Position numbers and translations under genes: made by a program. From Pseudomonadota bacterium (GTDB taxonomy: Bacteria; Pseudomonadota; Gammaproteobacteria; Burkholderiales; Burkholderiaceae_C), in assembly GCA_021805825.1 (NCBI GenBank), contig JAJZEC010000015.1, positions 1 to 58,425 of the forward strand: DNA of 58,425 bases, in the 5' to 3' direction. Under the pieces are notes generated by a model. It did no database searches, was not told the DNA's origin, and saw only the letters and a program-made list of their open reading frames with translations. This document shows positions 50,899 through 58,425 of the stretch, in pieces. The stretch's first letter is position 1, and every line of letters starts with the position of its first letter.

Positions 50899-51513
50899 TC
50901 ATTTGTTGGCGCCGAGGGCGATCTTCAGCAGATCCGCGACGGTGTTGGCACCCAGCTTTTCCATGATGTTGGCTCGGTGCGCCTCTACCGTCTTGATGCT
51001 GATGTTCAGGTCGTCGGCGATCTGCTTGTTCAGGCGCCCGGCGACGATGCGCTCGAGGACCTGCGATTCGCGGCTGGTCAGCTTGGCGAGCAAGGCCTCG
51101 CGGCTGGCGCTCTGCGCGTGCTCCTCGAGTTCGACGCGGGCCTTCTGCAACATGCGGTCGACGAGGTCGCGCAGCAGGCTTTCATTGAAGGGCTTCTCGA
51201 TGAAATCGACAGCGCCCTTCTTCATCGTGGCCACCGCCATCGGCACGTCGCCATGGCCGGTGATGAAGGCCAGCGGAATGCTCTGTCCGCGCTGCAGCAG
51301 GCGCTCCTGCAGTTCCAGTCCGTTCATGCCCGGCATGCGCACATCGACGATCAGGCAGGCGACTTCGCGCGCATCGAAGCGCGCCAGGAAGGCCTCGGCG
51401 GAGTCGAAGCAGCGTACGCGGTAGTCGTTGCCCTCGAGCAGCCACTGCAGGGAGTCGCGCACCGCCTCGTCGTCGTCGATCACGTACACGGTGCCTTTGT
51501 TCGCTGGTTTCAT
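50899..51513 (-). CDS. FixJ/LuxR-type response regulator next to the pdh genes
   Basis: A 204-residue two-domain regulator. The receiver domain (1-125) has the acidic pair VIDDDE, phospho-acceptor Asp57 in LIVDVRMPGMNG, the Thr in FITGHGD and the Lys in FIEKPF. The C-terminal LuxR/FixJ helix-turn-helix (about 140-200) has LTSRESQVLERIVAGRLNKQ and ISIKTVEAHRANIMEKLG. ATG 51513 overlaps the histidine-kinase stop (ATGA), so the two are co-translated. The divergently transcribed aceE-aceF genes are the likely targets, by position only. Confidence 0.95.
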   Translation of the reverse strand: MKPANKGTVYVIDDDEAVRDSLQWLLEGNDYRVRCFDSAEAFLARFDAREVACLIVDVRMPGMNGLELQERLLQRGQSIPLAFITGHGDVPMAVATMKKGAVDFIEKPFNESLLRDLVDRMLQKARVELEEHAQSASREALLAKLTSRESQVLERIVAGRLNKQIADDLNISIKTVEAHRANIMEKLGANTVADLLKIALGANK

Positions 51514-54044
51514 GGACTCGTCGGGTCAAGGGCGGTTGCGGCGGTCGTGCCGACCTGCGCGGCGACAGCGACGGGATGTTCCGTGTCCTGCGGCGCTGCG
51601 GCGCCGCTTGCGCGGGACGGCGGGTCAAGCGGCAGCGTGAAGGAGAAAACGCTGCCGCACAGAACCTCCCCATTGTATTGATTCTGCGCCCACAGACGGC
51701 CCTCGTGGAATTCGACGATCGAGCGGCAGATGTTGAGACCGATGCCCAGTCCCTCGGTCTTCGTGGTGTAAAAGGCTTCGAACAGGTGGCTCATCACGTC
51801 GTCGGCCACCCCGGTTCCGTTGTCGCGCACGCTGAAGCACACCTGATCCTGCTGTTGCGCGATGTCGAGTTGCACACTGCGCAGCACGCCCTGGCGTGCT
51901 GCCTTGTCCACCGCCTCGGCGGCGTTGCGCAGCAGATTCAGCAGCACCTGCTCGATCAGGATGGGGTCGGCGTGCAGCATGGGAAGGCCGGGCGCGATGC
52001 GGGTGGACAGCCGCACATTGCGCCTGCGCAATTCGATTTCCGCGAGTTCGAGGGTGTTCTGCACGATATCGGGCACCCGGCAGGCCACGCGGTGGGGCTC
52101 GCTCTTCTTGACGAAGTCCCGCACCCGCCGGATGACCGCCGCCGCGCGCTGGGCCTGGCGGGCGGTCTTCTCCAGCGCCGGCTGCAGATCCTCGGCAGGC
52201 ATCGCGTGGTTGCGCAGGCGGGCGATCATGCCCGAGCAGTAGTTGTTGATCGCCGTCAGCGGCTGGTTGAGTTCGTGGGCCAGCGAGGAGGCCATTTCGC
52301 CCATCGCGATCAGGCGGCTGGTGATCTGTGCCTTCTCCTCCTGATTGCGCGCGATCTCCTCGGCCTGGTGGCGCGCCGTGACGTCGGTGGCGATGAGCAT
52401 CTGCACGACCCGCGAATCCACCCACTGGATGTAACGCTGTCGGACGTCGAACCAGCGATCCAGCGATGCGACATGGATTTCGTGGGCCTGCGCCGGACTG
52501 TGCAGGAACTCGTCGGCCGGCAGGCCGGCGAAGCTGTCGACCGCGTCGTCGCCGTCCACGCCGGCGCCCGGCGGGGCCTCCTGGCCGCTGAGCAGATGGT
52601 GTCCGTGCGCCGAGGCTCCGAACCACTGCCGATAGAGCTTGTTGGCATAAAGTTGCTCGTCGCGATCGATGCCGAGCACGGACACCGCGGCGTCGAGCCC
52701 CTCCAGCACGGCGACGAAGCGTTCGTGCGAGGCCGCCAGTTCCTGGCGGATGCGTGTGGGTTCGGTGATGTCGGTGATCGACATGACCCAGCCGGTCTGC
52801 CGGTCGCGGTTGTCGATCAGCGGCGAGGCGTAGACGCGGGCGTCGAATTCGCTGCCGTCCTTGCGCGTCAACTTGAGCGCGAAGCCCGAAGGAGGCGCCA
52901 GGCCGTCCAGGGTCTGCTGCAGCGCGAGGGCCATTTCCGCGCGCCGTCGCACCGGCCAGTAGGGATGGGGGGGAGACTGGCCGACGAGGTCGCGCTCGGC
53001 GAAGCCGGTCATTTTGCAGAAGGCTGCGTTGACATAGCCGATGCGGCCCTGCAGGTCGATGGCCTGCATCCCGGTGGACAGCGAGTTCTCCATCGCGCGC
53101 CGGAACGCGGTCTCGCGCGTCAGGCGCTGCTGCACCTGCAGACGCTCCCGCATCTGCCGCCAGCCGCCCCACTGCATCCAGAGCATCAAGGCCGACAGTG
53201 CGAACACCGCCCAGTACAGGCCGCGTGCCGTCCATCCAGGCCGAGAGTGGTAGCTGCTGACGCGCATCTCCAGTCCGCTGCCGAACGGGGACAGCGCGAC
53301 CATGTATTGCAGCGGCTTGCGCTCGACGCTGCCGGCCGCGGTGTTGGCCAGCACCTGATGCGTCAGACGGTCGACCAGCGCGACCGCGTAATGGCTGCTC
53401 AGTTCCTGCACCGTGGTGCCGCGCATCAGGCCGTCGATGGAAAAGACGGCGCCGACCGTCCCGGCGTACTGCGTGCCCAGCAACAGCGGCGTGGCCGACT
53501 CGATCACCCAGCCCAGATCGGGCAGGCGGTACGGCGTGCTGTACACCGGATGCAGGGACAGTCTGGCGAGCTGCTGCAGGCGTTGCGATTCCTGGTGCAG
53601 CGGCAGGTGCTGCGGTCCGATCCAGCGCAATTCGCGCGGCACCTTCGCGCTGGTCACCAGGTGCACGAGGCGGCCGCCCCCATCGGTCGCGTACACGGCA
53701 ACGACCGGGGCATGCTGGTGCACGAAGTGGTGGGCCAGGTCGGGAAAGCGCTCGCCGCCACGTCGCGTCTCCAGCACATTGGCCATCGACTGCAACTGTT
53801 CCTGCATCAGGGCCATTTCCAGGCTCATGCGCTGGCGTGCCCATTCGCTGTCGCGCTGCAGGGTGTCGCGTTCGCGCTGCAGGGCGGTCTGCTGGCTGTA
53901 GCGCAACAGCGCCGCCGCCGCACCCAGGAACAGCACCAGCGAAAGCAGCGGCACGAACAGCAGCAGCCGCTCGGCACTGAGGCTGCGCAACAGGCGATGG
54001 CCGCGGCGTCGCAGCCGCGGCAGACGGGCAGAAACGATGTTCAC
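51510..54044 (-). CDS. PAS-domain sensor histidine kinase divergent from aceE
   Basis: An 844-residue kinase. Transmembrane helices at about 27-48 and 275-293 flank a periplasmic sensor of about 225 residues resembling dCache/DctB folds (VVAVYATDGGGRL, GWVIESATPLL). Two PAS domains follow (about 312-430, with QAIDLQGRIGYVNAAFCKMTG, and 438-558). The FixL/NtrB-like H-box has His590 (SSLAHELNQPL), and the ATPase has LLRNAAEAV, DNGTGV and GLGIGLNIC. The start is the GTG at 54044. The ligand is unknown; a carboxylate such as pyruvate would be a sensible guess given the neighbours. It pairs with the LuxR-type regulator. Confidence 0.94.
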   Translation of the reverse strand: MNIVSARLPRLRRRGHRLLRSLSAERLLLFVPLLSLVLFLGAAAALLRYSQQTALQRERDTLQRDSEWARQRMSLEMALMQEQLQSMANVLETRRGGERFPDLAHHFVHQHAPVVAVYATDGGGRLVHLVTSAKVPRELRWIGPQHLPLHQESQRLQQLARLSLHPVYSTPYRLPDLGWVIESATPLLLGTQYAGTVGAVFSIDGLMRGTTVQELSSHYAVALVDRLTHQVLANTAAGSVERKPLQYMVALSPFGSGLEMRVSSYHSRPGWTARGLYWAVFALSALMLWMQWGGWRQMRERLQVQQRLTRETAFRRAMENSLSTGMQAIDLQGRIGYVNAAFCKMTGFAERDLVGQSPPHPYWPVRRRAEMALALQQTLDGLAPPSGFALKLTRKDGSEFDARVYASPLIDNRDRQTGWVMSITDITEPTRIRQELAASHERFVAVLEGLDAAVSVLGIDRDEQLYANKLYRQWFGASAHGHHLLSGQEAPPGAGVDGDDAVDSFAGLPADEFLHSPAQAHEIHVASLDRWFDVRQRYIQWVDSRVVQMLIATDVTARHQAEEIARNQEEKAQITSRLIAMGEMASSLAHELNQPLTAINNYCSGMIARLRNHAMPAEDLQPALEKTARQAQRAAAVIRRVRDFVKKSEPHRVACRVPDIVQNTLELAEIELRRRNVRLSTRIAPGLPMLHADPILIEQVLLNLLRNAAEAVDKAARQGVLRSVQLDIAQQQDQVCFSVRDNGTGVADDVMSHLFEAFYTTKTEGLGIGLNICRSIVEFHEGRLWAQNQYNGEVLCGSVFSFTLPLDPPSRASGAAAPQDTEHPVAVAAQVGTTAATALDPTSP

Positions 54045-54122
54045 CCCGCCAGTCTATGCAAAGCCCGTGAACCGGCGCATGCTGCGCAGGCAGGAGCCTG
54101 GCGCCGGAATCGATAAAATTTC

Positions 54123-54151
54123 ATAATATAAAACAGCATGTTGCCATCCAA
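54123..54151 (-). promoter_or_regulatory. Histidine-kinase promoter
   Basis: On the minus strand TTGGAT (54146-54151) and TATTAT (54123-54128) are 17 bases apart. The -10 box is good (5/6) and the -35 box weak (3/6). It shares base 54146 with the aceE -35 box. Confidence 0.55.
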
Positions 54152-54169
54152 AAAATTCTTTGCCATACT
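54141..54169 (+). promoter_or_regulatory. aceE promoter
   Basis: TTGCCA (54141-54146) and CATACT (54164-54169) are 17 bases apart in a locally AT-rich tract. This predicts a transcript start near 54176 and a leader of about 20 bases before the aceE ATG. Confidence 0.65.
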
Positions 54170-54179
54170 CGCTGGCAAA
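54159..54179. promoter_or_regulatory. Inverted repeat over the aceE -10 and start site
   Basis: TTTGCCA and TGGCAAA are perfect 7-base arms around TACTCGC. The repeat covers the -10 box and the predicted +1, so a bound dimer would block aceE. The half-site TTGCCA also occurs at 54141. Confidence 0.55.
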
Positions 54180-54196
54180 CCACCGAGGAGACTCCC

Positions 54197-56902
<2,706 letters not shown>

Positions 56903-56925
56903 AGGCCCGCACACGCCAAGAACCA

Positions 56926-57052
56926 GCAGGAGACACGCGAAATGGCGCTGATCGAGGTACGGGTTCCGGACATCGGGGATTTCAAGGATGTCGAGGTCAT
57001 CGAGTTGCTGGTCAAGCCGGGAGACCGGATCGAGGCCGAGCAGTCGCTGGTG
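56926..57052 (+). repeat. 127-bp direct repeat, copy 1 (aceF start)
   Basis: From the ribosome-binding site GCAGGAG through codon 37 of aceF, this segment is identical base for base to 58299-58425. The base before each copy differs (A versus C), so 127 bases is the exact match length visible in the window. Confidence 0.98.
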
Positions 57053-58297
57053 ACGGTGGAAAGCGACAAGGCGAGCATGGAGATTCCCAGCAGCGCCGGC
57101 GGGGTGGTGCAGGAGTTGCTGGTCAAGCTGGGTGACAAGGTCAGCGAGGGCACGGTGCTGCTGCGTCTGGAGGCAGCGGGCGCGGCGGTCGAGCCGGCGC
57201 CTGCCGCGGCCCCGGCGGCTGCCGCCCCGGCTCCGGCTGCTACGGCTCCGGCTGCTACGGCTTCCGCCCCGGCTGCGGCGCCTGCGGCCGCGCTGGCTTC
57301 GCAACCGCGGCGCGCGCAGCCGCCTACGGCCGGTTTGCCGCCGGTGGTCGCCGAGCCCGCTGTCGGCAGCCTGCCGCACGCCTCGCCTTCGGTGCGCAAG
57401 CTGGCGCGCGAATTCGGTGTTCCGCTGCAGGAAGTCGCCGGCAGCGGATCCAAGGGCCGCATCACCGCCGAGGACGTCCGCTCCTTCGTGCAGCAGGTGA
57501 TGAGCGGGCGCAGCGCGACCCCGGCCGCGCAGGGCGGCGGGGGTGGGCGCGGCGGCTCGCTCGACCTGCTGCCGTGGCCACAGGTCGACTTCGCGCGTTT
57601 CGGCACGGTCTCTACGCGGCCGTTGTCGCGGATCAAGAAGATCTCCGGGCCGAACCTGGCGCGCAACTGGGTGATGATTCCCCATGTCACCCAGTTCGAC
57701 CAGGCCGACATCACCGAACTCGAATCCTTCCGCAAGTCCTTCAACGCCGGTGCCGGCACTGGCGGCGTCAAGCTGACCATGCTCGCGTTCGTGGTCAAGG
57801 CCTGCTGCGCGGCGCTCAGGCAGATGCCCGAGTTCAACGCCTCGCTGGACGAAAAGGGCGAGAACCTGGTGCTGAAGGACTACATCCACATGGGCTTCGC
57901 CGCCGACACCCCGCAGGGGCTGGTGGTGCCGGTGCTGAAGGATGCCGACCGCAAGGGCCTGCGCGACATCGCTTCCGAAATGTCCCGGCTCGCGGGCAGC
58001 GCACGCGAGGGCAAGCTCAAGCCGGGCGACATGCAGGGCGCGAGCTTCACGATCTCCAGCCTTGGCGGGGTCGGGGGAACCGCGTTCACTCCGATCATCA
58101 ACGCTCCCGAAGTGGCGATCCTCGGGCTGTCGAAGTCGCAGATGCAGCCGGTCTGGGATGGCAAGCAGTTCCAGCCGCGCTTGATGCTGCCGCTGTCCCT
58201 GTCGTACGACCACCGGGTCATCGACGGCGCGATGGCGGCGCGCTTCACCACCCTGTTGGGTGAATTGCTCGGCGACCTGCGCCGGGTTCTGCTCTGA
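56942..58297 (+). CDS. aceF: Pyruvate dehydrogenase E2, dihydrolipoyl acetyltransferase
   Basis: A 451-residue E2 core. One lipoyl domain (1-75) has Lys43 in ESDKASMEIP. A long Ala/Pro linker (about 80-130) contains a duplicated 15-base unit at 57229-57258. The peripheral subunit-binding domain (about 147-180) has SPSVRKLAREFGV, and the C-terminal catalytic domain has His in LSYDHRVIDGA. A single lipoyl domain is fewer than in E. coli, which has three. ATG 56942 has AGGAG 10-11 bases upstream. The next gene begins 17 bases after the stop with the same lipoyl sequence. Confidence 0.97.
   Translation: MALIEVRVPDIGDFKDVEVIELLVKPGDRIEAEQSLVTVESDKASMEIPSSAGGVVQELLVKLGDKVSEGTVLLRLEAAGAAVEPAPAAAPAAAAPAPAATAPAATASAPAAAPAAALASQPRRAQPPTAGLPPVVAEPAVGSLPHASPSVRKLAREFGVPLQEVAGSGSKGRITAEDVRSFVQQVMSGRSATPAAQGGGGGRGGSLDLLPWPQVDFARFGTVSTRPLSRIKKISGPNLARNWVMIPHVTQFDQADITELESFRKSFNAGAGTGGVKLTMLAFVVKACCAALRQMPEFNASLDEKGENLVLKDYIHMGFAADTPQGLVVPVLKDADRKGLRDIASEMSRLAGSAREGKLKPGDMQGASFTISSLGGVGGTAFTPIINAPEVAILGLSKSQMQPVWDGKQFQPRLMLPLSLSYDHRVIDGAMAARFTTLLGELLGDLRRVLL
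57229..57258 (+). repeat. 15-bp tandem duplication in the AceF linker
   Basis: GGCTCCGGCTGCTAC occurs twice in direct succession and encodes Ala/Pro repeats of the flexible linker that lets the lipoyl domain swing. It is in frame. Confidence 0.85.
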
Positions 58298-58298
58298 C

Positions 58299-58425
58299 GC
58301 AGGAGACACGCGAAATGGCGCTGATCGAGGTACGGGTTCCGGACATCGGGGATTTCAAGGATGTCGAGGTCATCGAGTTGCTGGTCAAGCCGGGAGACCG
58401 GATCGAGGCCGAGCAGTCGCTGGTG
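58299..58425 (+). repeat. 127-bp direct repeat, copy 2 (window end)
   Basis: This is an exact copy of 56926-57052, including ribosome-binding site, spacer and 37 codons. The window stops at base 58425 while still inside the match, so the true repeat may be longer. Confidence 0.98.
58315..58425 (+). CDS. lpdA: Partial gene: N-terminal lipoyl domain, probably lipoyl-containing dihydrolipoamide dehydrogenase
   Basis: Thirty-seven codons are present, beginning MALIEVRVPDIGDFKDVEVI and identical to the start of AceF; the gene is cut by the window end before the lipoyl Lys. In several betaproteobacteria and Neisseria the third pdh gene, lpdA/pdhL, carries an N-terminal lipoyl domain, so this is the most likely identity. 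A second E2 or an assembly artefact are alternatives. ATG 58315 has AGGAG 10 bases upstream, just as in aceF. Confidence 0.7.
   Translation, partial: MALIEVRVPDIGDFKDVEVIELLVKPGDRIEAEQSLV

Overview
This 58.4 kb window is a high-GC, gene-dense chromosomal segment. It is most consistent with a betaproteobacterium of the order Burkholderiales. The evidence is the pilT / cNMP-binding protein / pilU order, the block asd-fimV-truA-trpFBA-accD-folC-dedD-cvpA-purF-metZ, the acnA-mdh / gntR-sdhCDAB-sdhE-gltA TCA divergon, and pyruvate dehydrogenase genes divergent from a PAS histidine kinase/LuxR-type regulator pair. I cannot name a genus. I see no rRNA, phage, insertion sequence, integrase, plasmid gene or CRISPR array. 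There is one tRNA (Ala, anticodon CGC).

Layout. 1-7.3 kb: a fused SpmA/SpmB-type membrane protein, the twitching-motility ATPases pilU and pilT with a cyclic-nucleotide-binding protein between them, the PLP-homeostasis protein YggS, a thioredoxin-like protein and the ribosome-associated ABC-F protein EttA. 7.3-15.6 kb: envelope and stress functions (GNAT acetyltransferase, DegQ/MucD-type protease, SIMPL-domain secreted protein, Fsr-like efflux pump, PfkB kinase, thiol peroxidase, tRNA-Ala, YaaA, a 3-hydroxyisobutyrate dehydrogenase-like enzyme). 15.6-26.1 kb: TCA-cycle divergon, with acnA, a small secreted protein and mdh on the minus strand and gntR-sdhCDAB-sdhE-gltA on the plus strand. A perfect 18-bp palindrome and a good mdh promoter lie between the arms. 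26.2-44.8 kb: a long plus-strand run of biosynthesis genes (leuCDB, asd, fimV, truA, trpFBA, accD, folC, dedD, cvpA, purF, metZ, gltX), often overlapping or closely spaced. 44.8-45.5 kb: a 422-bp gene-free, hairpin-rich stretch followed by an 87-residue unknown protein. 45.5-50.9 kb: pyrD, rpiA, a glutaredoxin-like exported protein, an M3 oligopeptidase and folD. 50.9-58.4 kb: a two-component system divergent from aceE-aceF, then the start of a third pdh gene.

The genes are mostly housekeeping, so the most interesting signals lie between them. (1) The last 127 bases repeat exactly the ribosome-binding site and first 37 codons of aceF. This implies that the next gene, probably lpdA, carries a near-identical N-terminal lipoyl domain; the exact length also suggests that the window ends at an assembly break. 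(2) The aceE and histidine-kinase promoters face away from each other with overlapping -35 boxes, and an inverted repeat covers the aceE -10. (3) The gntR/mdh intergenic palindrome abuts the mdh -35 box. (4) Strong fold-back elements occur in the leaders of pilT, tpx, leuC and fimV, and downstream of gltX.
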